Made by a program: the position numbers and the translations under genes. Below the pieces are notes generated by a model. It saw only the letters and a program-made list of their open reading frames with translations. It had not been told where the DNA came from and did no database searches. Shown here piece by piece: positions 8,256 through 17,668 of a stretch of DNA of 64,000 bases (its first letter is position 1; every line of letters starts with the position of its first letter). The stretch is taken from assembly GCF_030812415.1 (NCBI RefSeq), contig NZ_JAUSST010000006.1:496001-560000 (forward strand), written 5' to 3'. This DNA comes from Paenibacillus harenae (GTDB lineage: Bacteria; Bacillota; Bacilli; Paenibacillales; Paenibacillaceae).

Positions 8256-8677
8256 CTCGACAATACGGAGAGATTCTCCGCTTTCGCGGACACGCTTCAA
8301 GCGAACGGAATCGCTTTTGATCAAACTTACTACTATCACGGGAATTACCGCGAGAAGAGCGGTTATCAAGCGGCCAAGCTGATGATCCTCAGCAATGAAT
8401 ATCCGGAAGTGCTTGTGTGCGCCACGATAATATGGCGGTCGGAGCGATGAAAGCTTTCGAAGAGCATCAAATATCCGTCCCGCATAACATTTCCATTACG
8501 GGCTTCGACGATTCGGATGCGGCTGCGCTGGCGGGATTGACCACGATCAAAATTCCGCGTTACGAAAGCGGGTTTCTGGCGGCCAAGGAGCTGTTGGAGC
8601 TGATCAAAGGCAATGTCAACCGGGACACCGTCAAGATAGGGGCCTCCATTGTCTGGCGCCAGTCCGTACGCTCGTAA
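8244..8677 (+). pseudogene. C-terminal fragment of a LacI-family regulator, frameshifted
   Basis: The frame 8244-8418 reads TERFSAFADTLQANGI and AAKLMILSNEYPEVLVCA. It then continues in another frame as DNMAVGAMKAFEEHQI and ISITGFDDSDAAALAGL, down to the stop at 8677. This is the second half of a LacI/GalR sugar-binding domain. One missing A in the codon expected to read Asn (near 8420) explains the frameshift. The DNA-binding half is absent. It is fused back to back with the glucosidase fragment. Confidence 0.75.
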
Positions 8678-8716
8678 TACCATTTCGGTGCATCGACGAA
8701 CATAAGTAGAACGAAT

Positions 8717-8756
8717 ACGGCCCGCAGGCATTCCAGATGCCTGCGGGCCGTTCTTT
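8717..8756. terminator. Strong rho-independent terminator
   Basis: A perfect 15-bp stem, 8717-8731 with 8737-8751, and a five-base loop are followed by TCTTT. It serves the LacI remnant from the left and perhaps the leftward YjzC-like gene from the right. Confidence 0.8.
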
Positions 8757-8788
8757 GCGTGCGTATGGCAGCGTACCGGAAAAGTCGA

Positions 8789-8947
8789 TTAATTCGCCAA
8801 ATACCAATTCGTATCGAGGCCGGTCACGGGACAATACGGGAATTTGTCCCCTTCTTTCAGTGCGGTGCGCCTGCCTGCCTCGCAAATGTATTCTCCTGCT
8901 TGATCGACCTGCTCACCCGTGTAAAAAGAAGTTTTTGTCTGACTCAT
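8789..8947 (-). CDS. YjzC-like small protein
   Basis: A 52-residue protein beginning MSQTKTSFYTGEQVDQAG. Its second half, TALKEGDKFPYCPVTG followed by a Trp-Tyr pair, fits the small YjzC-like/LxKGxxFPxCP group found in Bacillales. The start is set by AAAGAGGTG seven bases before the ATG at 8947; the longer frame reaching 9175 has no ribosome site. The function of this family is unknown. The two Cys residues (CEAG, YCPV) could bind a metal but are too few for a complete zinc ribbon. Confidence 0.65.
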   Translation of the reverse strand: MSQTKTSFYTGEQVDQAGEYICEAGRRTALKEGDKFPYCPVTGLDTNWYLAN

Positions 8948-9131
8948 AACGACACCTCTTTGCTTAGGATTTGCGAACGACTGCTGATAAGATATCTGCT
9001 TTCGGATAGCCCAAGCGACGTCCGCTTGATTATTAATAAACCGTTGCGGCCAAGTTGAAACATCCCCAAGGATTATAGCGTTATCAGCCATCCTATAGCA
9101 TAATAATGGGAGGATGGAAGGGGATGACTTA

Positions 9132-9770
9132 ATGCCGAATATTAAAGTTCTAATAGCCGACGACAATTCCTTCATTCGCGAAGGAATGAAAATTATTTTA
9201 ACGACGTTCGAAGGCTTCGAGGTCGTGGCGACGGTTCAGAACGGGCTGGAGGCGGTATCCTACTGCGAGCGTCATGAGGTCGACGTGGCTCTGCTGGACG
9301 TACGGATGCCGGAGATGAACGGAGTGGAAGCGACCCGGTTGATCGCCGAGCGGACAGCGGCAAGGCCGCTCATCTTAACGACTTTCGACGATGACGAATA
9401 TATAAGAGATGCCATTACATACGGAGCCAAAGGCTATTTGCTGAAAAATAACGATCCCGAGCGAATCTGCGACGCCATTAGAACGGTGTACCACGGCCAT
9501 AACGTCCTTCAGGACTCGGTATTGGATAAGTTGAAATCGGAGGTTCCGGGAGGAACCCGGCACCCCGTGATCGACAAGAACCTCTTCACGGAGAGGGAAT
9601 TGGATATCATGGCGCTGATCGCCAAGGGGAAGACAAACAAAGAAATTTCCAAACAGATTTTCATTTCCGAGGGCACGATCGCCAATCACATTACTTCGAT
9701 ATTAAGCAAAACAGGTCTCACGCATCGCACGCAAATCGCCATTTACTATTTAACCGGAGAATTGACCTGA
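9132..9770 (+). CDS. NarL/LuxR-type response regulator
   Basis: A 212-residue response regulator. The receiver domain (1-120) has the acidic pair Asp10-Asp11, phospho-acceptor Asp56 in LLDVRMP, and the conserved Thr and Lys in LILTTF and GYLLK. A C-terminal LuxR helix-turn-helix (about 148-205) carries FTERELDIMALIAKGKTNKEI. AAGGGG precedes the ATG at 9132; the ATG at 9114 sits too close to its own SD. Its stop overlaps the kinase start by one base. It probably activates the ABC exporter genes downstream. Confidence 0.9.
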   Translation: MPNIKVLIADDNSFIREGMKIILTTFEGFEVVATVQNGLEAVSYCERHEVDVALLDVRMPEMNGVEATRLIAERTAARPLILTTFDDDEYIRDAITYGAKGYLLKNNDPERICDAIRTVYHGHNVLQDSVLDKLKSEVPGGTRHPVIDKNLFTERELDIMALIAKGKTNKEISKQIFISEGTIANHITSILSKTGLTHRTQIAIYYLTGELT

Positions 9771-10897
9771 TGAGCGAACGAAGAGAGCCATCGGAGCTAC
9801 CTGAAATCGGCTTTAAAGCCGCTTTGCTCGTTTTTGCGGCAGGCCAATCGCTATTACCCGAATCAAGCGTAACGCCTTGGTTTATTTTAGCCATATTAAT
9901 CTATCTTTGTACGAACCTGCTGTTCTATCTTTTGCGAAAAGAGAGCCTTCGTCCCGCCATTGCGGTATTGTCCATTGGAGTCGTTATCGCCTCATATCCG
10001 GATTTTCCGATGATGATTCTGCTGCTGCCGGCTCATCTGTTCGAACTCTCGTCCGTCGTTGCAGGCAAACGAGGGGTAGCTTCTTTCCTTCTGATGCTGA
10101 TCCCGTTGGCACTGATCCCTCGGGACCTGATGTTTCTCTACCTGCTCATTGCGGCAGTGGCGCTCATTTACTTTATGGTGCTAAATCGTTACGGCAGCAA
10201 GCTTCGCGGACAGCGTTCCGAGCTGGAACGAATGCGCGGCGAGCTTGAACGACTGCACGTCAAGCTGCAGGAAAACAATGAGTTTCTGCGGCAAAGCGAA
10301 TATACGGTTAAGTTGGAGGAACGCAACCGGTTGTCCCAAGACATCCATGATAACATCGGACATGCCATGACCAGCGCGCTCATTCAGATGGAAGCGGCGA
10401 AGCGCCTAATCCGGACCGACCCGGACAAGTCGTCGCTGCTGCTGGACAATGCCATTCATATCTCGAAGGAAGGCATCGAGAGCATCCGGTTCGATCTGAA
10501 GAGGATGAAGCCGCCAACGGAACAGATGGGCGTCAACCGGATGAAATTGTTCGTCGATGAGTTTTCGGCCAAGCATCCGATCCGGACGGCGTTCTCCTAT
10601 GAGGGGAATATCGATTTCATCACCCCGATTCATTGGAGAATCATTCAGGAAAATACGAAAGAGGCGCTCACCAATACGATGAAGTACGCCGAGGCTACCG
10701 CCGTGTCGATTCATGTGCAGGTATTGCCCACCCTAATCAAGGCTACTGTCGCCGACAACGGCCGGGGACATACGAAGATCGTGAAGGGAATCGGCATCGT
10801 TGGCATGGAAGAGAGGACGGCGGCCGTAGGCGGGAAGATCATCGTCGACGGATCGCGTGGCTTTTCGGTGACGACGTTAATGCCGTATACCCCATGA
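9770..10897 (+). CDS. Sensor histidine kinase of the NarL/DesK class
   Basis: A 375-residue membrane kinase with about five hydrophobic segments in residues 15-137. A coiled coil follows at about 145-180, then the HisKA_3 dimerisation motif RNRLSQDIHDNIGHAM with phospho-acceptor His193. The HATPase_c domain has an N box (EALTNTMKYA) and a DNGRG box. It lacks an extracellular sensor domain, so it probably senses membrane state or works with the adjacent ABC exporter. It is translationally coupled to the response regulator. Confidence 0.9.
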   Translation: MSERREPSELPEIGFKAALLVFAAGQSLLPESSVTPWFILAILIYLCTNLLFYLLRKESLRPAIAVLSIGVVIASYPDFPMMILLLPAHLFELSSVVAGKRGVASFLLMLIPLALIPRDLMFLYLLIAAVALIYFMVLNRYGSKLRGQRSELERMRGELERLHVKLQENNEFLRQSEYTVKLEERNRLSQDIHDNIGHAMTSALIQMEAAKRLIRTDPDKSSLLLDNAIHISKEGIESIRFDLKRMKPPTEQMGVNRMKLFVDEFSAKHPIRTAFSYEGNIDFITPIHWRIIQENTKEALTNTMKYAEATAVSIHVQVLPTLIKATVADNGRGHTKIVKGIGIVGMEERTAAVGGKIIVDGSRGFSVTTLMPYTP

Positions 10898-11019
10898 AGG
10901 ATAAAGAAGACATGAACAATCTCAGGGGAGAAGGATGAACTTGTGCACTTCTGCAAGGACGTCCTTTTTTTGTACGATTAGAACATAAGAAACGGAGTTA
11001 ACGGGAGGGTGAAACAACG

Positions 11020-11958
11020 GTGAATGTACTGGAAATCAATCAGTTAACGAAAAAATTCGGCGACTATACGGCCGTGGATCATTTGTCGCTGTCGGTGCAG
11101 GAGGGAGAAATATTCGGCTTCTTGGGACCGAACGGGGCAGGCAAAAGCACGACGATTCAGATCGCGGCCTCCTTGCTTTCCGCGACGAAAGGCGAGATCA
11201 CGATCATGGGCCGGAATATCGCCAAGCACGGCAGGTTTGCGAAGGGGGCGATCGGCTTCGTGCCGCAGGATTTGGCGATCTATGAAAATATGACCGCCTA
11301 TGAGAATGTTCACTTTTTCGCCGGGTTATACGGATTACGAGGGGCGGAGCTGAAGCGAAGCGTGGTCGAAGCGCTGGAATTCGTTGGTCTTGAGGATCGG
11401 CAAGGGGGCTTCCCGAAGAACTTCTCGGGGGGAATGAAGCGAAGGCTGAATATCGCCTGCGCGATTGCCCACAAGCCGAAGCTGATCATCATGGATGAGC
11501 CGACGGTAGGGATCGATCCGCAATCGCGCAGCTATATCCTGAACTCGGTCAAGAAGCTGAATCGCATGGGCAGTACGATCATTTATACGAGCCATTACAT
11601 GGAAGAAGTCGAGGAAATCTGCTCGCGAATCGCGATTATCGATCATGGGAAGATCATTGCGGAAGGGACGAAGGCCGAGCTGAAGGCGATTATTACGAAT
11701 CAGAAGAGCATCAGCATTGCCGTTCGCTCGACCGAAGGTGTCCCGTTGGATCAGTTGAAGAGCATCGTTGGCGTGAACGCGGTCGAAGCTGCGGAACAGT
11801 CGATCAATATCAGCTCCGCGGTTGAGATCAATAATTTAAATAGAATCATCCAGTTGCTCGTGGCGAGCGGCGTGGAAATTCGCGGCGTCGAAGCGCAGGA
11901 GCCGAGTCTCGAAACGGTGTTTCTGACCTTGACCGGCCGCACGCTGCGCGATGAATAG
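11020..11958 (+). CDS. ABC transporter ATP-binding protein (exporter type)
   Basis: A 312-residue ATPase with Walker A GPNGAGKST (36-44), Q loop in VPQDLAIYEN, signature FSGGMK (135-140), Walker B LIIMDEP (155-161) and switch His in YTSHYMEEVE. The C-terminal extension of about 80 residues is typical of CcmA/DrrA-type exporters. The start is GTG with GGGAGGG upstream. The following two genes encode its ABC-2 permeases, and the upstream two-component system is the likely controller. Confidence 0.92.
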   Translation: MNVLEINQLTKKFGDYTAVDHLSLSVQEGEIFGFLGPNGAGKSTTIQIAASLLSATKGEITIMGRNIAKHGRFAKGAIGFVPQDLAIYENMTAYENVHFFAGLYGLRGAELKRSVVEALEFVGLEDRQGGFPKNFSGGMKRRLNIACAIAHKPKLIIMDEPTVGIDPQSRSYILNSVKKLNRMGSTIIYTSHYMEEVEEICSRIAIIDHGKIIAEGTKAELKAIITNQKSISIAVRSTEGVPLDQLKSIVGVNAVEAAEQSINISSAVEINNLNRIIQLLVASGVEIRGVEAQEPSLETVFLTLTGRTLRDE

Positions 11959-11997
11959 GGCAGCGGTTTATGACGACAGAGGAAGGGGGCAGAAGTA

Positions 11998-13092
11998 ATG
12001 AATCTATTGCGGATCGCCGGGAAAGAATTGAAGGTGCTCAGGGATGTCAAAATGCTGCTGTTCATGCTGGCGACACCCGTTCTGCTGATGCTTATTTTGG
12101 GGACGGCGCTGTCCGGCAATTTTCAGGCAACCGTGAAGGTTGAGCCGATACGCGTCATTTATAGCTTCGATGGGGTTAGCGGGGCGGAAGAAGAAAAATG
12201 GGAATCTTTGCTTCTGGAAGGCGAAGCTTCCGGCATCACCTTTGAGGAGGCAGCAGACGGTACGGAAGCTGACATGAAGAAGGATGTGCAAAACGGCCTG
12301 TATACGGGCTATGCACGGGTCGCAGGCGAAGGAATCAGCTATTACGGCAACAGCGGCAGGACGATGGAGAACGGCATCGTTCAAGGGTTGTTGACCCCGC
12401 TGACGGATCGTTACAAGCTGACTTTCATCGAGAGCGGCATTCCAGGTGCAGACGGCAATTACGTAGCCGACACGACGGTCGATACGGGGAGCAAGCCTGG
12501 CAGCTTGGACTATTTTGCCGTGGCCGTGACAACGATGATTATCCTCTATAGCGCCTTAACGGCGGGGCAGCTCATCGAAACGGAGAGAAGCGGGCATACC
12601 GCTATTCGCCTATTGGCGTCGCCGGTTACGAAGGGTGAAATCTTTGCCGGCAAGATCGCCGGATCGTTTGTTCTAAATGCGATTTTCGTCGTCATTATCG
12701 TGTTGCTCAGCAAGTACATGTTCGGCGCGAATTGGGGCGAGAATCTATGGCTTGTTTTCCTGGTCCTATTCAGCGAGCTCGTATTGGCGCTCAGCCTCGG
12801 ACTCGCCGTTGGTTATTGCCTGAGGGGCAATGCAGCCGGCAGCGTCCTGATGATGATCATTCAAGTGGCGGCGTTTGTAGGAGGAGCTTATACGCCGGTC
12901 GAAGCGACTTCGGGTCTCATGTACGCCCTCTCCGCGTATTCGCCGCTGCACTGGTCCAATGACGCTATTCTGCAAATCATTTATGCGGGCAAACTGGAGG
13001 CTGCTCCGCCGGCTATGCTGCTCAATATAGGGTGCTCAGTGCTGCTGCTCGCCCTGGCAATCGTGCTTATGAGAAGACGGGAGGGGCTTTAA
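11998..13092 (+). CDS. ABC-2 type permease
   Basis: A 364-residue membrane subunit. It has an N-terminal helix (about 20-40), a large extracytoplasmic domain (about 45-175), then five or six C-terminal helices containing the ABC-2 pattern (FAVAVTTMIILYSALTAGQ, ERSGHTAIRLLASPVTKGE). It pairs with the preceding ATPase and following permease, probably forming a heteromeric drug, lipid or peptide exporter. The AAGGGGG ribosome site is clear, and the stop overlaps the next ATG by one base. Confidence 0.9.
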   Translation: MNLLRIAGKELKVLRDVKMLLFMLATPVLLMLILGTALSGNFQATVKVEPIRVIYSFDGVSGAEEEKWESLLLEGEASGITFEEAADGTEADMKKDVQNGLYTGYARVAGEGISYYGNSGRTMENGIVQGLLTPLTDRYKLTFIESGIPGADGNYVADTTVDTGSKPGSLDYFAVAVTTMIILYSALTAGQLIETERSGHTAIRLLASPVTKGEIFAGKIAGSFVLNAIFVVIIVLLSKYMFGANWGENLWLVFLVLFSELVLALSLGLAVGYCLRGNAAGSVLMMIIQVAAFVGGAYTPVEATSGLMYALSAYSPLHWSNDAILQIIYAGKLEAAPPAMLLNIGCSVLLLALAIVLMRRREGL

Positions 13093-14234
13093 TGAAAGAG
13101 ATGAATTGGCTCGTTCGCCGAATGGCGCTGAACACGGTCAAGAACTACAAAATGATGTTGTTGTACTTATGTCTGCCGATCTTCGGTATCCTGCTGTCCT
13201 TATCCATCTATAGCAATGCCGATCAACCTCCGTTGAAGGTCGGGGTCCTTAATCTCGATAGCGGCGAGGAGGTATCCGCAGATCTGGTGACGTATATCGG
13301 TAAGCTCGAACAGGTGGAAGTGCAGGCGATTCAGGCGGAAGAGGTAGAAGGCCTCTTACGGAGGGGAGCGATAGAAACCGCATTTACTGTGCCGAACGGT
13401 TTCGCAGATAGTCTGCTCACAAGCGGGCCGGCGAACGTCACCTTAGCCTCTGTTCAAGGCTCGCAGGTAACACCCTATATCAAAACGTATGCGAATGCCT
13501 ACATCGGAAATTTGGTCTCCATTGGCCGTGCGTCCGGCGGTGATCAGGAAAAGTTTGACGAGCTGTACAAAAGCTTCCTTCATGCGGAATTTGACCTTGC
13601 GACCAATCAGGTGGAGGACCGCTCCGTTTCGCATCGCCAATCGTCGCAAAGCGTAGGCTACTTGGTCATGCTCATGTTGTTCTCGGCCGTCAATCTGTCG
13701 TCAATGATTCTGAAGGAGAAAGAAAATCGCACCTTATTCCGACTGTTCGCCGCGCCGATCACAGGCCGTGCCTATGTAGGGGCTAATGTCATTGTGAACG
13801 TCTTCGTCATGTTGATTCAAATTGTTGTGACGCTGGCGGTCATGACCCGATTGTTCCATATGGAGTCCGGCATACCGATCATGCAGCTGTTCCTGCTGCT
13901 AGGACTGTTCTCCTTTGTGGCGGTTGGCTTGTCTTTGACAATCGTGGCGTTCTCTACTAGCGGGGCGGCGGCGAACGGCATTCAGACGATGGTCATCATT
14001 CCGACCAGCCTGCTTGCCGGCTGCTTATTCCCGATCGCGTCAATGCCGGCATTCATGCAGCAAATCGCCCAGTTTCTCCCGCAGTTCTGGCTGCTCGACA
14101 CGGTCAGCCGGCTGCAGCAGGGAGACTCCGATGTGCTGCTGAACTTAGCCATCTTGTTAGCCTTTGCGCTCGCCCTGTCGCTGACGGCCGCTTACAAGTT
14201 CGGAAGGAACAAAGAGTTGCACTCGTTTATTTAA
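13092..14234 (+). CDS. ABC-2 type permease
   Basis: A second 380-residue permease with the same plan: N-terminal helix, extracytoplasmic domain and a C-terminal bundle with LKEKENRTLFRLFAAPITGRAYVG. The ATG at 13092 overlaps the previous stop (TAATG) and is preceded by GGGAGGGG; the upstream frame to 13032 is a shadow. It completes the RR-HK-ATPase-permease-permease operon typical of Paenibacillus stress-response exporters. The substrate is unknown. Confidence 0.9.
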   Translation: MKEMNWLVRRMALNTVKNYKMMLLYLCLPIFGILLSLSIYSNADQPPLKVGVLNLDSGEEVSADLVTYIGKLEQVEVQAIQAEEVEGLLRRGAIETAFTVPNGFADSLLTSGPANVTLASVQGSQVTPYIKTYANAYIGNLVSIGRASGGDQEKFDELYKSFLHAEFDLATNQVEDRSVSHRQSSQSVGYLVMLMLFSAVNLSSMILKEKENRTLFRLFAAPITGRAYVGANVIVNVFVMLIQIVVTLAVMTRLFHMESGIPIMQLFLLLGLFSFVAVGLSLTIVAFSTSGAAANGIQTMVIIPTSLLAGCLFPIASMPAFMQQIAQFLPQFWLLDTVSRLQQGDSDVLLNLAILLAFALALSLTAAYKFGRNKELHSFI

Positions 14235-14303
14235 TGGCCAGCTCGATCGTCGAATTCATCGACTTAAGTCAAGGGTTTAGCAATTGGATCGGATAGCGCT
14301 GGA

Positions 14304-15965
14304 TCACAGCCGCAACGTCAAATAGTCTGCGGTACGCATGGCCAGTGCCACCGTCGTAAGCGTCGGATTGGACGCGCCGATAGGGGGAAGAACGCTATTA
14401 TCGGCCACGAACAAGCCGGATATGCCGAATACTTCGCCATAAGGGTCCGTACCGCCCAAGGCGGGATTCACGCTCATTCTGCAAGTTCCGGATACATGAT
14501 TGTCTTGTCCCGCGGGCATAAGGCACAGATCCGAACGGCCATTCTCCGTAAGCAGAGGCGCCTCAATGATATCGGATACCCGCTCGATTGCCCGGGCCGT
14601 CACCTCTATGATTTCCCGGTCTCTATCGCTGTAGGAGAAGTCGATCTGAATCTCCGGAACGCCGTATTCGTTCAGCCGATTCGGGTCCAAATATACTCTA
14701 TTTTCATACCGCGATTCCACGATTCCGAAGCCTTCGAATCGGACGCCCACATCTTTGCGCAGCGGCTGCTCCTCGTAGCTGTACCAGAAATATTCACCGG
14801 GTCCGTAAAGCTGAATTTGAAAAGGCTGTCCTTCCGTCTGGGGAATCAATACGCCAAGCGTACCCATCTGCTCCGGAAAATTCTCCCTATCCATCAGTCC
14901 GTGCGCTATAAGAAAGGAATGGTTGGTCAAATAGTGGCCGACCGCGCCGCCTTGAATGCCGGAATGAAGCAGAAGCTGAGGCGTTTCCAGCGCGCCTGCC
15001 GAAATGACGACATTCCTTGCCTGGAGAAAATACGATCTTTGGTTACGGCATTTCACTTCTACTCCTGCAACCTTTCCGCCCTGAGACAGCACTTTGGTCG
15101 CATACGCATTGACGGCAAGATCGAACGGTCTAAGATTCAAGGAGTAGCCGAAAAAATTCATGGCGCTGAAAAAAACATTGGATTGTACGCGCCCGTAACG
15201 GGTCGGGGAAGTGTCCGCAGCGAGCGGAAAGCCCGAAGCTTCGGTATATCCGCCTTCCCGAAGACGTTTGACAAGCTGCTGCGTCAGCGCAGAGCCTTCC
15301 GTATACGCCCTGGAAATCTTCATAATTTCTTCGGCAATGTTATAGTAATAGTTCATTTCCTTTAACGAAACCGGCCACTGCGAAATGACCGAAGGGTGCA
15401 TGCGCGGTGAGACGCCGGACCAGAATAGGGTTCTCCCTCCAAGCGCATGAAGCAGTGTCGCGGCAGGGAAGTCCGGGATTCGCTTGCCGATCGGGATCGA
15501 TAATTTGGGATTCGTAAATAACTGCACGTAACGCTTCACATTGATCGTCGGGAGGTTCTGGGCATGCGTCGGCAGCAGAAGGCCGCCCGCATCCACGATG
15601 CCGATCCGCTTGCCTTTGGCGCGGAGCTGCTCGCATAGCCGCCAGAGTACGGCGCTGCCTCCGGCGCCGGTTCCGACGATCAGGACGTCATAATCGGTGC
15701 GTTCCATGTCTTCAAGCGGCGTAAGCGGAATCCATTGGTCGAGATAGCCGGTTTCAGGTTCAGGAGCTGGCTGGCAATCGGGGGGGATGTAAAGCCTTTC
15801 CCTATTGTCTCTATGCAGAGGGGGGAGATTTACCGCGCTGCCGCCAATGTTCCGGTCAGGCTCTGCTATATGCGGATTGAGTGCTGTCACTTCGTCAAGC
15901 GGCATCTGGTATAAGTCCGCGATTGCTCGCAAAGTATGTCCGTCGCTCGCAATACAAATTCTCAA
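14304..15965 (-). CDS. LysM-GMC oxidoreductase fusion (copy 1)
   Basis: A 553-residue two-domain protein. Residues 3-48 form a LysM peptidoglycan-binding domain (GHTLRAIADLY, then LNPHIAEPD). A proline-rich linker leads to a GMC flavoprotein with FAD motif GTGAGG (98-103), and C-terminal GTCRM and GASNPTLTT motifs whose preceding His and Asn are the catalytic pair of the family. There is no signal peptide, as in SafA-like coat proteins. It starts with TTG behind AAAGGAAGTG. It is third in the SDR-ThuA-LysM-GMC operon, which carries a sigma-K-type promoter. It probably oxidises a sugar alcohol or glycoside; the acceptor is unknown. Confidence 0.85.
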   Translation of the reverse strand: MRICIASDGHTLRAIADLYQMPLDEVTALNPHIAEPDRNIGGSAVNLPPLHRDNRERLYIPPDCQPAPEPETGYLDQWIPLTPLEDMERTDYDVLIVGTGAGGSAVLWRLCEQLRAKGKRIGIVDAGGLLLPTHAQNLPTINVKRYVQLFTNPKLSIPIGKRIPDFPAATLLHALGGRTLFWSGVSPRMHPSVISQWPVSLKEMNYYYNIAEEIMKISRAYTEGSALTQQLVKRLREGGYTEASGFPLAADTSPTRYGRVQSNVFFSAMNFFGYSLNLRPFDLAVNAYATKVLSQGGKVAGVEVKCRNQRSYFLQARNVVISAGALETPQLLLHSGIQGGAVGHYLTNHSFLIAHGLMDRENFPEQMGTLGVLIPQTEGQPFQIQLYGPGEYFWYSYEEQPLRKDVGVRFEGFGIVESRYENRVYLDPNRLNEYGVPEIQIDFSYSDRDREIIEVTARAIERVSDIIEAPLLTENGRSDLCLMPAGQDNHVSGTCRMSVNPALGGTDPYGEVFGISGLFVADNSVLPPIGASNPTLTTVALAMRTADYLTLRL

Positions 15966-16004
15966 GAGATCACTTCCTTTCGAACGACTTTGGGACCGGC
16001 CCGG

Positions 16005-16676
16005 TCAACGTGCCGCCCAAGCCATTCCCCGCTGCATAAGCGTCAGCACCTCCGGCCTGGCGACGATATCGAGAGAGTGCCCCAAAGCATTGAAGAACAC
16101 CCGGCCTCTCCCGTATTGCTTAATCCATACGACCGGCATAGACACGGGTCTCCAAACTTCCGGAAAGTGTGCGCGCGGGAAGCAGGTGGCCGCCAGAACG
16201 ACGTTGGCCGGATCGACAATCATATAATACTGCTCGGTTGTGACGACAAAATTGCCGATGCCCGCCGTGATCGGGTTATCCCGGCTGCAAATGCGAACCT
16301 CATACGTAATGCCGGCCCCTCCGGGATGACCGACGAATTGACCGCCCACCATCAGCATATACTCGATCTCGCAGCGGAAAGCGTCTCCCATGCCGCCGTG
16401 CATCCCGGCAAGACCGGTTCCGCCGCTCACCGCGTCCAAGAGATTGCGCAGCTGTGCGGGGGTGAGCGATCCCACCGTCCATACGGGAACGATCAGATCC
16501 ATTCGCATCAGCTTCTCCCGGTCGTCCAATATACCGAGCGTATCCGATATTTCGACCTCGAAGTTTTCCCGGACCAGCAACGCCGCGAGCACCTCGGCCA
16601 CTTCGCGGGGATGATGAGGCTCGTAACCGCCTTGAATAATTAAAGCTTTCTTTCGGACATAAGCTTTGTTCTTCAT
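16005..16676 (-). CDS. ThuA-like domain protein
   Basis: A 223-residue protein of the ThuA family (class I glutamine-amidotransferase-like fold). It has LIIQGGYEPHHPREV at the start, GGTGLAGMHGGMGDAFR and MVGGQFVGHPGG in the middle and GRGRVFFNALGHS near the end. Family members are linked to 3-keto-disaccharide metabolism alongside GMC-type or Gfo/Idh-type 3-dehydrogenases. The gene lies 42 bases after the SDR gene and 39 bases before LysM-GMC copy 1, so the three are almost certainly co-transcribed. The reaction here is inferred only from context. Confidence 0.82.
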   Translation of the reverse strand: MKNKAYVRKKALIIQGGYEPHHPREVAEVLAALLVRENFEVEISDTLGILDDREKLMRMDLIVPVWTVGSLTPAQLRNLLDAVSGGTGLAGMHGGMGDAFRCEIEYMLMVGGQFVGHPGGAGITYEVRICSRDNPITAGIGNFVVTTEQYYMIVDPANVVLAATCFPRAHFPEVWRPVSMPVVWIKQYGRGRVFFNALGHSLDIVARPEVLTLMQRGMAWAAR

Positions 16677-16718
16677 AAAGTTCTTCCTTTCCAGACACTC
16701 CTTACCGCTCGAATAAAT

Positions 16719-17609
16719 CTAAGAACCGAAACTAGAGCCCCCGTTGACATGGATGACCTGACCGACGACATAGGAGGAATCGTCGGATGCCAAATATACA
16801 TAAGCCGGCGCCAGTTCCGCCGGCTGCGCGCTTCGTTTCAGGAGCGAGTCGTAGCCGGAGGACATATAGTATTTCGGCGGCAACGATGCCGGAATAAGCG
16901 GCGTCCAGGTCGTCCCGGGAGCAACGGCATTGACGCGGATTCCTCGTGCGGTGAGCGACAGGGACAACGACCTTGTAAAAGTGCTGATTGCGCCTTTGGT
17001 AGCGGAATAATCGATCAGATCGCGAAATCCTTCCGTCGCGGTTTCGGAACTCGTATTAATGATCGTACTGCCGGGCTTTAAATAGGGGAGAGCCGCTTTG
17101 ACCAGATAAAACATGGCAAATATATTCGTTCTGAACGTCAACTCCAGTTGCTCTCGGGTAATGCATTCGATACTGGTCTGATAAATTTGGACAGCCGCAT
17201 TGTTGATGACCGTGTCGATTCGTCCGAAGCTGCGCATCGTTTGCTCCACTACCGATTTGCAGAAGCCCTCGTCGCCGATGTCCCCGGCAATCGTCAGACA
17301 ACGCCGCCCTAATTGCTCCACCCGGGTCTGCGTCTCTTTGGCATCGCCATGCTCGTTATAATAAGCGATAGCGATATCCGCTCCTTCTTTGGCAAAGGCA
17401 TAGGCTATGGCCCTTCCAATGCCGCTGTCGCCGCCGGTAATAATAGCCGCTTTGCCAAGCAGCTTGCCGGACCCGGTGTAGGAAGGTTTCTCGGATATCG
17501 GTCGTGGAACCATGATAGACTCGATGCCCGGCTGCTGCGGCTGATACTGCGGCGGGTGAGCTATTGGGATTTCCTCGCATTTCGTATAGCTTCCGAAATT
17601 CTTTTGCAT
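16719..17609 (-). CDS. SDR oxidoreductase of the YhdF/YhxC type
   Basis: A 296-residue SDR with the proline/glutamine-rich N-terminal extension (HPPQYQPQQPGIES) that marks the YdaD/YhdF/YhxC group. The cofactor motif TGGDSGIG is near residue 58, NNAA replaces NNAG, and the catalytic Tyr and Lys sit in DYSATKGA. It heads the operon that continues with ThuA and LysM-GMC copy 1. An exact sigma-K-type promoter lies about 50 bases upstream. It is likely an NAD(P)-dependent sugar or alcohol dehydrogenase working with the ThuA and GMC partners. Confidence 0.87.
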   Translation of the reverse strand: MQKNFGSYTKCEEIPIAHPPQYQPQQPGIESIMVPRPISEKPSYTGSGKLLGKAAIITGGDSGIGRAIAYAFAKEGADIAIAYYNEHGDAKETQTRVEQLGRRCLTIAGDIGDEGFCKSVVEQTMRSFGRIDTVINNAAVQIYQTSIECITREQLELTFRTNIFAMFYLVKAALPYLKPGSTIINTSSETATEGFRDLIDYSATKGAISTFTRSLSLSLTARGIRVNAVAPGTTWTPLIPASLPPKYYMSSGYDSLLKRSAQPAELAPAYVYLASDDSSYVVGQVIHVNGGSSFGS

Positions 17610-17668
17610 TTTCCGCCCCCCTTGGGGATAATGAGTCTGCCCGGAATGGGCGAATGCCGATTACCGTT

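Noticed and set aside
10894-10938. 14-codon frame overlapping the histidine kinase stop (ATGA)
   Set aside because: No ribosome site of its own and unremarkable composition; probably chance.
10963-10975. AGGACGTCCT followed by seven T residues, terminator-like
   Set aside because: The palindrome has no loop, so a stable hairpin is unlikely.
14496-15365. Long plus-strand frame opposite LysM-GMC copy 1
   Set aside because: It is the complement of a well-supported coding region, with no family features; similar long antisense frames lie opposite other GMC and ger genes.
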